Notes: generated by a model from the sequence alone, not told the origin. A stretch of DNA of 64,000 bases from Nematostella vectensis (GCF_932526225.1 NC_064038.1:14531647-14595646); one strand, 5' to 3'; shown: positions 43,469 to 55,400, counted from the stretch's first letter. Made by a program: numbers and translations.

Positions 43469-43719
43469 CTTATATTCCCTAGTCTCGTTAATAAACACTT
43501 GCTCCATAATCCAACGGTCCCCTCGATCTCCTGACTTGAGCCACGCTAAGGTTTTACGACCGCTGACTGTGACGTACACGAGAACGAGGCTCATACCCTC
43601 GCCGTTCAGGTTACTAAAGAATGTCATACACTTAGGACCCGTCATCAGGGGGCTGTGCAGGCGCGCGTAGTACCCTTTCCAGTATAAAGAGGCTTCACTA
43701 TAGATGTACCAGCCTTTGC
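43469..43719 (-). CDS. Exon: MAM domain, central part
   Basis: The exon is 251 bases, phase 1 in and 0 out, with acceptor CATCACCAG and donor AAG/GTTTGT. It encodes GKGWYIYSEASLYWKGYYAR, then LHSPLMTGPKCMTFFSNLNGEGM, LVLVYV, TLAWLKSGDRGDRW and EQVFINETREYK. This fits the MAM pattern G.G.YM..E.S, A.L.SP......C..F.Y...G...G.L.V and W...G..G..W....V.I. The first MAM part, expected one exon upstream, was not found in 43.7-64 kb. Confidence 0.87.
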
Positions 43720-43744
43720 CTGGTGATGAAGAGTGAGATATGCA

Positions 43745-44040
43745 TATTCTTTGATTATCGTCATTATCATTATTACAAACAGAAACACTATTATCATCAT
43801 CACTATCTTCACCAAAAACAACACCACCATCACCACTATCATCACCAACACCTTCATTATCACTACCGTCAGCAAAAACAGAACCATCATCATCACTATC
43901 ATAACCAAAACTATTATCATCACTATCATACCAATAACAACACCATCATCATCACTGTCATCACTATTATTTCCAACACCGTCATCATCACTACCATAAC
44001 CAAAATAATTATCATCACCAATAATAACAACATCATCATC
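43745..44040. repeat. (ATC)n-type trinucleotide repeat
   Basis: Interrupted ATC/ACC/AAC triplets run for about 290 bp just upstream of the MAM exon. They give open frames on both strands with no coding meaning. Confidence 0.9.
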
Positions 44041-44262
44041 ACTTATACGCGAAAGGAACTGAATAAATTATCACTTAGCGGAACGGTTGTTCGTTTAGAG
44101 GTGAAGAATCGGAAAGTAAATGGCACGCTTCGGAACAAAAGGACTTGTTTGCCTTTTTAAAGTCCACAAAGGACCTGATTGGTCCTAATTGACCCAGCGA
44201 CTCAGAGATCGAAGCCTCTCGAAGCCAAATGAAAAGGGAGAAGAGGCAACGACGTACAAGTA

Positions 44263-44385
44263 ATGGCGTCCCGTCGTTTGGCATGTAGTGCACGTTTGCT
44301 GAGCAATTCACCGCGTGGCTCAAGAGCAGTGAAGGGGGCTGCAAAAGTGACCGAGAAGCTCAGCAACTGGTTAGCAAATGCTTGA
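44263..44385 (+). CDS. Possible 40-codon small ORF, arginine-rich N-terminus
   Basis: ATGGCG in good context opens a short frame (MASRRLACSARLLSNSPRG...WLANA). It looks like a mitochondrial presequence: basic, amphipathic, no acidic residue in the first 30. A CCAAT-type box (tgattgg) lies about 85 bp upstream. It may be a first exon (a GTTAGC donor-like site lies after CAACTG). There is no homology or second exon, so this is speculative. Confidence 0.2.
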   Translation: MASRRLACSARLLSNSPRGSRAVKGAAKVTEKLSNWLANA

Positions 44386-45034
44386 GGATTCTGAATTTTT
44401 AAGGCGAGGGCGAAGATCATCTAACATTAGATATTGTGGACTTTTGCTTGGGTTCGCGTAATCTTCTTTTAAAATTTTCCGATTCAATGCAATGCGAGAG
44501 GCAGTTGGGTCATGCCGGTCGAATCGGATTGCACAGCTAGTCACCTACAGGAATGTAAAGCGGTTCTTAGAGGGCTGTCTATGAATAACTTTACAGGAGA
44601 AAATAAAGACCAAGACAGCGTTTTGTATTGGTGGCTAAAGTACCTTTGGATGTGCAGAAAGAGTTAAGGAATTGATGATATAGCTTGTCAATGATAAAGT
44701 TTAATAACAAAGCACATGCAATGTGTGCACCAGCTCTAATTCAACTATCAGGTATATGAAATAACAGTAAACAACCTCTGAATACACATTTGTGATTATA
44801 TTCTGCAGTCCTTTAAATATGTTTTCACTGGATTTTCACAGGGATTTTTCACAGGCTCCTTCACATGTTTGTCAATATAAAAACTTTTTAAAAACGATTT
44901 TTTGGCTTTTTTTACTACTTTAAACTTTTGAAAATAACCGTCTTCACAGGTTTTTTTCAGATTGGAAACCTCTGTTCTCAGACTCATTAAATTATCCATG
45001 TGTGCATCAGCTAACGAGTAGAGAGAATATTGGT
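44386..45034. other. Intergenic or upstream sequence, no supported gene
   Basis: The 67-codon minus ORF at 44796-44999 is Lys-rich and contains irregular repeats of 'ttttcacagg'. I found no domain. Confidence 0.45.
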
Positions 45035-45044
45035 TACATGCAAG

Positions 45045-47065
45045 ACCAGAGTGAAGTTGGTTCCTTATTCGCAGTTCCTTTTTCGTCTGTTTCCTTTTTC
45101 GCTCAGTTCCTTATTCAAATCCGGGGGGGTACTTACATGATACCTTTTTTAAAAGGAATTAAAATTAAAATTCGAGTTGAAACAGTATTTAGGCATAACA
45201 GTCTATTCAGAACAAGTCCAACAGCATTTTCGTCGGGTAAATTTGGATGCTTTAACGTGCTCGCTGCTAAGCGGAGCTGTGAACATAAGACTCTATCTGC
45301 TACAAAAGGTCAAATTACGCAATGCGTGCAATCGCTTTCACAAATGAATCTAGACCTTGCTAACAAAACCACAATTTGACAGATAGTGTTTGTTGTCAAA
45401 TAACACCTTGGCTACTAGATAAGGCTCTGACAAAACAAATAGATTAGTGCAGTGACACGAATAGGGAACTGTTCCTTATTCAAGTTAGTTTTCGCGAATA
45501 AGGAAATGGAATCTCCCAACGTCCGATTTCGTTTTACGACTTATCCGAATAAGGAATAGACTATGAAGAGGATTGTCAGTGTTTGCTCATCATTTCTCAA
45601 TAACTCCCGATTTCGCTTTAACGACTCCTTTCGAAAGAGTTCTCGAAAAAGGAAATGGTATTTCATAACTCCCGATCTCGTTTTAACTACTTATCCGAAT
45701 AAGGAATAGACTAAAAACAGGGTTTTTTTTATATTTTCTAAACATTTCTCGAATAAGTAAATGGAATCTCCCAACGTCCGATTTCGTTTTACGACTTATC
45801 CGAATAAGGAATAGACTAAAGAGAGGGTTCTTTAGTACTTTGTAAACATTTCCCGAATAAGGAAATGGTATTTCATAACGCCTGATTTCGTTTTACGACT
45901 TATCCGAATAAGGAATAGACTAAAGAGAGGGTCGTTTGTGTTTTCTAAACATTTCTCGAATAAGGAAATGGTATTTCACAAAACACACAAACACTGACAA
46001 TCCTCTTCATAGCTTATTCCTTATTCGAATAAGTAGTTAAAACGAAATCAGGCGTTATGAAATACCATTTCCTTATTCGAGAAATGTTTAGAAAACACAA
46101 ACGACCCTCTTTTTAGTCTATTCCTTATTCGGATAAGTAGTTAAAACGAAATCTGGCGTTATAAAATACCATTTCCTTATTGGAGAAATGTTAAGAAAAT
46201 ACTAAAGAACCCTCTCTTTAGTCTATTCCTTATTCGGATAAGTCGTAAAACGAGATCGGGCGTTATGAAATTCCATTTCCTTATTCGAGAAATGTTTAGA
46301 AAACACAAACGACCCTCTTTTTAGTCTATTCCTTATTCGGATAAGTAGTTAAAACGAAATCAGGCGTTATGAAATACCATTTCCTTATTCGAGAAATGTT
46401 AAGAAAATACTAAATAACCCTCTCTTTAGTCTATTCCTTATTCGGATAAGTCGTAAAACGAAATCGAACGTTGGGAGATTCCATTTCCTTATTCGCGAAA
46501 ACTAACTTGAATAAGGAACAGTTCCCTATTTGTGTCACTGCACTAATCTATTTGTTTTGTCAGAGCCATATCTAGTAGCCAAGGTGTTAATTGACAACAA
46601 GCACTATCTGTCAAATTGTGGTTTTGTTAGCAAGGTCAAATTCCTTCTACACGCGTACGTAGTCAAGTAAAGCGTGAATATTTCTCCTCTAAATATATTA
46701 ATGCGTTTGGAAAGAAAGCCCAAGACACAAATACATTTATTAGATGAGAGGTAAATTTCCTCTCTTTTGCTAGATTCATTTGTGAAAGTGATTGCACGCA
46801 TTGCGTAATTTGACCTTTTGTAGCAGATAGAGTCTCATGTTCACAGCTCCGCTTAGCAGCGAGCACGTTAAATCATCCAAATTTACCGGACGAAAATGCT
46901 GTTGGACTTGTTCTGAATAAACTGTTATGCCTAAATACTGTTTCAACTCGAATTAAAAGGTATCATGTAAGTACCCCCCCCCCCCCCCGGATTTGAATAA
47001 GGAACTGAGCGAATAAGGAAACAGACGAAAAAGAAACTGCGAATAAGGAACTAACTTCACTATGG
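45045..47065. mobile_element. 2.0-kb foldback transposon with 10-bp TSD
   Basis: TACATGCAAG flanks the element at 45035-45044 and 47066-47075. The termini match as inverted repeats (CCAGAGTGAAGTTGGTTCC on the left, complement of GGAACTAACTTCACTATGG on the right). Nearly the whole element is a palindrome of two arms of about 950 bp. Each arm has an outer unique part and an inner array of 60-100-bp units built around 'CCTTATTCGGATAAGT' and 'TAGTCTATTCC'. The arms carry small differences, including an extra 110-bp segment in the right arm near 46635-46750. A 10-bp duplication suits Mutator-like foldbacks. There is no coding sequence. Confidence 0.87.
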
Positions 47066-47075
47066 TACATGCAAG

Positions 47076-47170
47076 GGTCTTGATACCCTGTGAAAACCCA
47101 GATGAACATCACTAGTGATTTGGATATGTGTTCAAAAGCGATGTTCATTTGGGTTCTCATTGGAAATCAA
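47076..47170. repeat. Short imperfect inverted repeat
   Basis: 'gggtcttgat..aacccagatgaacatc' and 'gatgttcatttgggtt..atcaagaacc' pair across a ~25-bp loop, forming a ~95-bp hairpin next to the foldback. Confidence 0.75.
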
Positions 47171-47253
47171 GAACCGTTTATAGAGCAATAACAACATCAA
47201 TGATGACTTTATTAATTATAATTTTAACCCTATTCAGACCGGGCTTTTGGGGG

Positions 47254-47873
47254 CTTCCTCTGACCGGGGGGGTCTTGGGGGGCTCTTTCGGCCCCCCATC
47301 CGTAACTTTTGAACCATTGGGGCTATTATGACCAGCTTTTCAAAGAATCATTATCTGACAAAGAGGAACAAAATGGTATATTTTGTTGCCATAGCAACAC
47401 AATATAACGTCATTATGATATCATTAAAAGACATATGGTTATAAATAGCCTTTCTTTCGGAAATTTTACATAGAACATCCAAAAGCCAAATAAGTTATCA
47501 TAATCACTTCGTATTCAATAAGCGACCAATATTCTTCAATATAATTGTCTTTGTGATATCACGATGACGTCACTTCCTCTGACCTGCGGGGGGGGGGAGG
47601 CTCTTTCGGCCCCCCCATCCGTTACTTTTGAACCATTGGAGCTATTATGACCAACTTTTTAAAGAATCATTATCTGACAAAGAGGAACAATATGGTATCA
47701 CAATATGACATCATTATGACGTCATTTAAGGACATATGGTTATAAATAGCCTATCTTTCGAAACTTTTTCATAGAACATCCAAAATCCAAATAAGTTATT
47801 ATAATCACTTCGTGTTCAATACGCGACCAATATTCTTCAACATAATTGTCTTTGTGACATCACGATGACGTCT
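47254..47873. repeat. Two-copy tandem duplication, 319-bp unit
   Basis: Both units begin 'cttcctctgacc', then a G-rich block, 'ctctttcggcccccc' and 'tcattatctgacaaagaggaac', and end 'gtctttgtga(t/c)atcacgatgacgtc'. They differ by scattered substitutions and a few small indels. Confidence 0.9.
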
Positions 47874-47879
47874 TTTAAC

Positions 47880-48420
47880 GACACTAAATTAATCTGAAAT
47901 ACTCAGCCAGATATTCAGGAAAAACCGAATTCGAATGAGTGTTGTGTTATTCTCGAAGGCGTCATTCCATAATTCCATAATCCTGTTTACTTAACTCAAA
48001 GTCCCGCGATCAACATCCGGGAACTTAGTTTTACAACTTTTCCCTCTAATTAGCATACAAGAGTGTGAGTATCATTATCGACGTTTTATCTGAGATTTAT
48101 CCGTATTTATATCAACTTTATAAGCGTTTATTCTAAATTATGCATAGTTGTAAACTATGCTAAGATTAATTACGAAACCTTGGCTTCCTTCGAAGAAGGC
48201 TAAGCGAGGAAGAAAGCCCAAAACATAGAGTTGACTCCGTTCGCGGTATTTTTAAGTTTTCTGCGCTCTTTTTTTCTTCGGTGCAAGCTCGCTTCGGTCT
48301 AGGCATCTTCCTTCCCTTGCAAGACTACAATCTTCAACAAAAGTAAGTGGGACACTTCCCATACGAACAACCGCCAACCCTCTCCCCCCGATTAACATTG
48401 GTTAGAGGCGATTTTTCAGC
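47880..48420. other. Intergenic sequence, no supported gene
   Basis: Nothing beyond short ORFs and an AT-rich composition is seen. Confidence 0.45.
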
Positions 48421-48684
48421 TCAAAACACAAGCAGTAGCAAGGTGATCATTTGCCCTCCAACATTGAGGAAGGGGGAGGGAAAGTGTCCCATTAGTTTTG
48501 TAATATATTGTAGTCTCGCAATGACATTTGAGCACCTAAAGAGTTTTCCCGCTGCGTGTACAGCGTGCAATGTGATTGGTTGCCATACGCGGTTCATTTG
48601 CTCTTCGTCTGTCATTAATGTCACGCTGCCTCTAATGTTAAACAACTTTAATCCCCGATATCTTGCAATCAAATTCCACGCCAT
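48421..48684 (-). CDS. Possible first exon or small ORF (MAWNLIARYRG..)
   Basis: The minus-strand ATG sits in AAGATGGCGTGG, a context shared by YY1-type initiator sequences at animal start sites. The first ~50 codons look protein-like (MAWNLIARYRGLKLFNIRG, then TDEEQMNRVWQPITLHAVHAAGK). The rest does not. There is no recognised domain and no second exon. Confidence 0.22.
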   Translation of the reverse strand: MAWNLIARYRGLKLFNIRGSVTLMTDEEQMNRVWQPITLHAVHAAGKLFRCSNVIARLQYITKLMGHFPSPFLNVGGQMITLLLLVF

Positions 48685-50392
48685 CTTACTCTAAATATCT
48701 TACTATAAATTTTCCTGCATATGTTAGAAGGTACACTTCTAACCGCCCGATTCCTGCGCAACTTGGCAAGCGTCTAGTATAGATATTGTTCTGTCACACC
48801 GTGCCGCGGATAATCAATAGCTTTTTTTTGCTACGGATTTAATTAGCGCGTTGTATCCAAAGAAGCAAAATTATTCCACGAATAATTTTGGCCCTTGATT
48901 ATTAATCAGCGAGGCTGTGTGACGTCAAATGTAGACACTGTTTGTCACTTCAGTACATGAAGACAGATATAAAGCAGATCCCGGGGGGTTACGCGCTTTT
49001 GGTGTGCATAAATAATTCGCATGTTTAAAAATGGTCGATTTCGCACTTCGGACAAGGCAAAAGCACTTAAGAAGCGCTCCGCTAATCCATTCAAGATGAA
49101 ATGCAATACTCAAAAAAATGATTTTTCAATAATTTGTCTATAGACTTATATTTGTCTCCTGATCACAAAAATGTGGTTTTTTTTAATCGAACGAATATTA
49201 AATATTTTATGGATTTTCCTTATTTTTCTCGGCTTGACCCCGAGAAACACTACACAATTTGAACCAAGTATCGCTACCTGCAGTGCAAAAAATAAACAGC
49301 GCAGAAACACAACAACACCACAGGAGGCAACCAGGATATGTGTTCTCAATATTATTTTAATCTCGGCTTAATCCAGTTAAAATAGAATATTTGACAGATT
49401 TTCTCAAATATAGCCTCGCATCCATCATTTTGCACGATCGTCAAACCGACAAATTGAGGCCTTAAAAATCGCATCTGGTACATTGCTCTATCAAAAATGG
49501 TCATTTTTCCTGAAAAGACAGTCACTTACTTGCCTAGAATCTGAAATAAAATTTTGGGGATAATAAAATCCGGAGCGCTGAGAGCGCCAAGAAGATACAA
49601 CACTTCACAGGCAATTGACCTTCCAACTTGGGCTAACTATGACACCAACTGCTGAATTCGCAGGGAAATTTGGCTTTTACAGAAGCTCTCTCCTCGATAC
49701 AATGCTGAAAACAAATTTAAGGACCAATAAATATGTGTGTTATTACTTGCATTCTTCGTTGTGCGAGATGATTTAGAAAAAACACGTATTTGAGTGATAA
49801 TTTGAATATATTATAACTAGTCTTGCGTAATATTTGTGTCCAAAGAATTCGCAACATAGATCAAAACAACAAGTTAAGTGGTATTAAATTTTCCTTACCT
49901 CAGCTTGGGAAAGTTCTTGATAGGCATCGTTTTTTGTCAATGCTTGTTCCTCTACAAACGCATAAAAACGCTGTTTAACTCGCTTCGGCTTGCGATCTCG
50001 GAATGTTTTTCATGGTGCTTCCACGTGACCGGCAGCGCACACAGGAATCCCAAAGTTTCTCAAACACAACGCAAAAAAAAGAAGAGAAAACAGAAAGAGC
50101 AACTCATCAAAAAATCTGATTCCTTATTTTGGAATAGAATAAAATAAATAATGTCCAACCGTAAGGATCGTTCGAAATTGTAAGCAATCGAAGTTATCGA
50201 ATGATGGATTTTATTCCTTTGCAGGGCGGAAGTTACATATCTTGTGTGAAATTGACAGTTGGCAATAAACAGATAGTTTTTCATACCAGTGCCAGGTACG
50301 TTCTATAAGTTTTTATACACTGGTCTCTTCTTGCTGTCCGTTTTGCAAAGTTTTAATGAGAATATGGCTTTTTGCTCATACTCTCAGTTCGT

Positions 50393-50500
50393 AGGCGTTT
50401 TTCGCTAGTGAATATCACAAACTGCACTTAAGATATCAAGAGGCATCTCCGTTTTATCGCTAAATTGCGAAGCAAAGCTGCTTCTGGCAAGTGCAGGTAA
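50393..50500 (+). pseudogene. Decayed copy of the 46-codon exon
   Basis: It aligns with the minus-strand exon at 52060-52197, including the acceptor-like GTAG and the donor GCAG/GTAAAA. It has lost about 40 bases and carries a stop (ACTTAAGATATC where the other copy has ACACAAGATATC). Confidence 0.65.
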
Positions 50501-50689
50501 AACAATTTTAACATTGACGCTCATGACTAACCACTTTTTTAAAACATACAGTTTGATTTGCTGCCCAGGTTTGTTTAACCTTGAAGGAAAATGCACAAAG
50601 CTCCCTATCTGCCCAAGCCATCGCGATGCAGATGGCGCATCAGATGGCGCAGTAATCGTAAGAACTGCTGCTGCGGAACGTGGGATATC

Positions 50690-51595
50690 CGTGGACAGCG
50701 CCAGATCCAGATTTTCCTGTTTACAGAGCCATATCCCCCCGTGGACAGCGCCATAGCAAGAACCTTCGAACCATACCCCACCGTGGACAGCGCCCGAACC
50801 TTTTCCCCCCGTGGATAGCGCCAGAGCCGGTACCCCCATGGACAGAGCTAGAGCAAGATCCCCCCCCCCCCCCCCCAACCCCCGTGGACGGCGCCAGAGC
50901 AAGATCCCCCCATGGACAGCGCCAGAGCAAGAAACCCCCGTGGACGGCGCCGGTTCAAGATTTCCTTGTTGACAGCGCCAGAGCCAGATACCCCCGTGGA
51001 CATCGCAAGAGCCAGATCCCCCCGTGGACAAGAGCAAGATCCCCCGTGGACAGCGCCAGAGCCAGACCCCCCGTGGACAGTGCCAGAGCAAGACACCCCC
51101 CCCCCCCCCCCCCCCCCCGTGGACAGCGCCAGAACCAGATTTCCTTTTGACAGTGCCAGGGCCAGATACCACGGTGGACAAAGTCAGAGCCAGATACCCC
51201 GTGGACAGCGCAAAAGCCAGATCCTCCCGTAGACAAGAGCAAGATCCCCCCGTGGACAGCACCAGAGCCAGATCCCCCCGTGGACAGCGCCATAGCAAGA
51301 AACCCCCGTGGACAGTGTCAGAGCAAGATCCCCCCGTGGACAGCGCCAGAACCAGATTTCCTTATTGACAGAGCCAGAGCCAGATATCATGGTGGGAAGC
51401 GCCAGAGCCAGATACCCCGTGAACAGCGCAAAAGCCAGATCCCCCCGTGGACAGCGCAAAAGCCATATCCCCCCGTGGACAAGAACAAGATCGCCCCGTG
51501 GACAGCACCAGAGCCAGATTTCCTTGTTGACAGAGCCAGATCCCCCTCCCCACCCAGTGAACAGCGCCAGAGCCAAATACCCCATAGAGCGCTAG
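50690..51595. repeat. Minisatellite, ~27-bp unit CCCCCGTGGACAGCGCCAGAGCCAGAT
   Basis: About 30 variable units of CCCCCGTGGACAGCGCCAGA(G)CCAGAT run between the inverted arms. C runs of 16 and 22 bases occur within units at about 50861-50876 and 51097-51118. All six frames are largely open, which explains several spurious ORFs. Confidence 0.93.
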
Positions 51596-52059
51596 ATTCT
51601 TCCATGAAGATCTGATTGTGTACTGTACAGAATGATTTCCTCTGTGACATACGTTTATTTTGGGGGCTTTCAAACTATTGTGATATTTTGTGTCCGTTTT
51701 TAGAAAATTACTGCTATCAGTTTTTGTTAATATATTTCGGATACAATTTCACAGCAATGACTAAGGGCAATATCATAAATTGTATCTACCCAACCTGAAA
51801 TAAATTTGTTAGTATCAATGTGTCCTAATTGTCCTATCCATCCTTGTGAATAAAACCGTTATGGTTTTTCTGTGGCATGTCACATGCTAACATGAATAAG
51901 CGCTGTTCCAACAATAATCAACCGTAGTTGAGTTAGGTCTTCGTAGAGGAACGGACATTGATAAAAAACGATGCCTATCAAGTGCTTTCCCAAGCTGAAT
52001 GTCACGAATTGTAGGTTTTAAAAAGTATTCATATTGCGTCAATGTTGAAAATGTTTTAC

Positions 52060-52197
52060 CTGCACCGGCCAGAACCAGCTTTGGTGAATCTCTCACACCC
52101 AAGGAACGGAGATGCTTCTTGATATCTTGTGTGCAGTTTGTGATATTCAGGCACCGCACTATACCAGGGTTGTCTTGACTAGCGCAACACGCCCCGC
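52060..52197 (-). CDS. Candidate 46-codon exon, cysteine-containing
   Basis: It is a phase 1-1 exon of 138 bases with acceptor CAGTTCCTAG and donor GCAG/GTAAAA, encoding GACCASQDNPGIVRCLNIT, NCTQDIKKHLRSLG and SPKLVLAGAG. It has four Cys and two N-glycosylation sequons, which suggests an extracellular protein. It could belong to the upstream part of the lectin gene on the same strand (symmetric phase fits), but the intervening exon was not found. The family is unknown. Confidence 0.42.
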
Positions 52198-55026
52198 CTA
52201 GGAACTGAGAGTATGAGCAAAAAGCTATATTCTCACTAAAACTGTGCAAAACGGACAGCAAGAAGAAACCAGTGTATAAACACTCATAGAACGTACCTGG
52301 TACTGGTATGAAAAACTATGGGATTCCTGTGTGCGCTGCCGGTGGAAGCACCATGAAAAACATTCCGAGATCGCAAGCCGAAGCGAGCTAAGAAGCGTTT
52401 TTATGCGCTTGTAGGGGAATAAGCATTGATAAAAAGCGATGCCTATCAAGTACTTTCCCAAGCTGAGGTGAGGAAAATTCGATACCACTTAATTTGTTGT
52501 TTTGATCTATGTTACGAATTGTCTGGACACAAACATTACGCAAGACTAGTTATAATCTATTCAAATACGCATTCAAATACGTGTTTTGCCTTAATAATCT
52601 CGCACAACGAAGACTGCAAGTGATAACACACATATTTGTTGGTCCTCAAATTTGTTTTCAGCGTTGTTTCGAGGTGGGAGCGTCGGCAAAAGCCAAATTT
52701 CCCTGCCAACTTAGCTGTTGGTGTCACAGTTGGCACAAGTTTGAAAGGTCAATAACCTGTGAAGTGTTGTATCTTCTTGGCGCTCTCAGCGCTCTGGATT
52801 TTATTATCCCCAAAATTTTATTTTAGATTCTAGGCAAGTAAGTGACTGTCTTTTCAGGAAAAAATGACCATTTTTGATAGAGCAATGTACCAGATGCGAC
52901 TTTTAAGGCCTTAATTTGTCGGTTTGACGATCGTGCAAAATGATGGATGCGAGGCTATATTTGAGAAAATCTGTCAAATATTCTATTTTAACTGGATTAA
53001 GCCGAGATTAAAATAATATTGAGAGCACATATCCTGGTTGCCTCCTGTGGTGTTGTTGTGTTTCTGCGCTGTTTATTTTTCGCACTGCAGGTAGCGATAC
53101 TTGGTTCAAATTTTGTAGTGTTTTTCGGGGTCAAGCCGAGAAAAATAAGGAAAATCCATAAAATATTTAATATTCGTTCGATTTAAAAAAGAAACACATT
53201 TTTGTAATCAGGAGACAAATATAAGTCTATAGACAAATTATTGAAAAATCATTTTTTGAGTATTGCATTTCATCTTGAATGGATTAGCGGAGCGCTTCTT
53301 AAAATTAAGCGCGTATACAAAATGATTATCTGAGGAGGAAAGTACAATCATTAAGCTTTAAATTGATGTATAGTTTATTGGCATTTGCTTTAATCCGACG
53401 CGAGCGCGAGCGAATTTGCCAGGACGATCGGGATAATTACAGCTTGGTTCTGCGGTATCCTTCAGCGGTCTGAGTTCGTCGAGATTTCTCGGAAAAATGA
53501 AGTTTGGGCGCCCTAGCTCAAAATTAAACTGGTAATAGGTATGGATGACCATGGTATCCTGTGAAAGTTTGAAGCAATTTGGATAAATATTTTTGGAGAT
53601 AGAAGCCGAAAAGTAATTTTTCGTCTCCCGCACCCGGATTTGAGACAATTTCGTGGTTGTTAGAAAAAGACTAAAAACCGGTTCGCAACGCGTGATAAAA
53701 CAACTGCAGCTTATATAAACCTAAAGATTAGATAATAAGGAACTCCCAGGCTGAAAGATAAGCTGTTGTTCTGTCAGCACCTTATTATTTTACGCGATTT
53801 TATTTTATTTTATGTTTTTAGATGACTTTGAAAAGCCTTGAAATAATTGTGTAATATCGCCGATGAGATGTGGATTTGGCAAAAATGTTTGCATTCATCG
53901 AAAAGAGCATCTTTTCTACTTTTGATATGTGAAATAAAATTTAGGGGCAAATAAAATCTGACTTTTTTACAAGCCGAAATATGACCCCCACTTGACCCTA
54001 ATTATAGTCAAATGCCGACACTCACTTTTTAATGCCTCGCTACCAAAAACTTACCAATAACAATTTAAACTCCCCCAAAAAAGGGATGCAATATAATTCT
54101 TGAAAATACTGGTATTTAATCAAATATTATTGTCTCTCTGATGTTTATATGCTTTTCAAGATTATATTTCCATAATATTCAGCATGCATGATAATTATTA
54201 TCGGCACTAAAAACTTCCGGTTCTTTATTCTTCCGCTTCATGAACATCTCCAAACTTTTTCCCAGGAAAGTTATTCTTAAATCGTCCTATATTTATTTCT
54301 ATCCATCCCTCATTCTATAAGCATTATGATATTTTCTTTCGTTCCCTACTTTCGTGGACTAGAAACGCGTACCATCTTCTGCTGTCGTGTTGTTATGCAA
54401 ATTCGAGGAGTTAATTTATTCAATAAACGTTCATACAAAGAAATCAAGAAAAAATAACAGTTGAAGCTTTTCTACTATTGTTTATGATATAACCAACCAA
54501 TTTCCATTCCCCAGGTAAATTGAGTTATAAAACGAAAGTAAAAACAATTACAGTTGATGCTTTTTACTATTGTTTTCAATACTACCAAAAAAATTCCATT
54601 CTTGTCAGGGAGCATATGTCCAAAAAAGCTCCCTAGGTAAATTTTGAGGTTACTTTTCTGTTTTCATTTTTTCGCGCGTTAACTTAGGGCCTAATCGCAC
54701 TAGGAGGATAAAGTTTGTCTGGCCGGGATAAACAGCCGTCCAAATTTTGTCCTAGCCAATCGATTGGCTTGTTAACCAGTAAAAAAATCGCTTTCACTAT
54801 TCACTTTACCGGCATACTACAAGCAAGACAACGCAGGATTCTATCATTGCGCGTAAGGTGCAGTAAACGCTTATTGCAGGCAGGTAATTACTCGCTATAA
54901 GCGCTTCTTTACTTTGACAAAGTCTCAGGCAGGAGATCATAGGACTAGAGGACTGAGGAGGGGGGAAGGTGTGGCTTGCTCAACCATAGGTACCATTTGG
55001 AAAAAGAATAATATTTGAAAAGCCTT

Positions 55027-55058
55027 CAATAAGGGGGGGGGGGGGGGGGGGGGGGGCG
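55027..55058. repeat. Poly-G run
   Basis: More than 20 consecutive G. A second run of about 17 G lies at 55411-55428. Confidence 0.95.
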
Positions 55059-55101
55059 TTCACCCGGTGTATTATAGCCACCATCTTGGATTTGAGCAAA
55101 A

Positions 55102-55400
55102 ATGAAAAACGAGGGGAGTGGGAGGGGAAGAGGAGAGAGAGAGAGAGCCTTCAAGCCGCATCCTGACCAATCGATTTCAACGTTTCCGGACTCGTTCAAT
55201 GACGGTGAATTCGATGACATCAAGCGTGCTGTCGAGCGCAGGGCGAACGCCGCTGAGCCAGAACCCGCAGTCAGCAGCGAGGAAGAGCCTACCACAAAGC
55301 TATTCAGCTGTCCAGTGCGTGAAAGGCTGTACACGCTTGGCTTGGTTAGACCAGCACACACTATACGGCAAATGCGAGTTTGCCAAAGAAGGGGAATGCA
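55102..55400 (+). pseudogene. C2H2-type zinc-finger fragment, frameshifted
   Basis: The first frame reads FPDSFNDGEFDDIKRAVER and then KLFSCPV. The finger continues in the neighbouring frame as CVKGCTRLAWLDQHTLYGKC, giving a C..C...L..H....C pattern with a frameshift between the two halves. I have the impression this is a repeated cnidarian family linked with transposons, but cannot confirm that. Confidence 0.4.

Larger units (their letters stand above)
28010..43719 (-). other. Gene: secreted MAM / novel module / CTLD / F-type lectin protein (partial)
   Basis: Six minus-strand exons can be joined: 43719-43469, 32447-32360, 31373-31011, 29920-29519, 28896-28790, 28289-28010. Each has AG before and GT after it. 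The intron phases match at every junction (1-0, 0-1, 1-1, 1-1, 1-0, 0-1), giving 1491 coding bases without a stop. Domains in order are MAM, a 121-residue module I do not recognise, a C-type lectin-like domain, and an F-type lectin-like (discoidin-fold) domain. All are extracellular types, so the product is probably secreted or a membrane ectodomain involved in adhesion or recognition. The N-terminus (signal peptide and first part of the MAM) and the true C-terminus are not identified. The 11-kb second intron carries PLE cluster 2. Confidence 0.82.
49067..53302. repeat. 4.2-kb inverted repeat with 1.3-1.45-kb arms
   Basis: The left arm 49067-50520 and right arm 52035-53302 are diverged reverse complements. 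The outer ends match as TTAAGAAGCGCTCCGCTAATCC. The left arm has ~220 extra bases near 50060-50290. The right arm contains an intact 46-codon exon (52060-52197); the left has a decayed copy (about 50393-50500). The centre is a minisatellite. A third partial copy of one segment (lineup of 'cttgataggcatcg') lies at 51900-52010. I found no clear target duplication, so this may be an inverted segmental duplication and not a transposon. Confidence 0.85.

Noticed and set aside
50405-51673. Large overlapping ORFs of about 100-300 codons
   Set aside because: All six frames are open through the 27-bp minisatellite; the repeat explains them.
53302-53464. A single giant palindrome covering 49-57 kb
   Set aside because: The two inverted repeats have unrelated arm sequences and separate centres; they are adjacent, not one structure.
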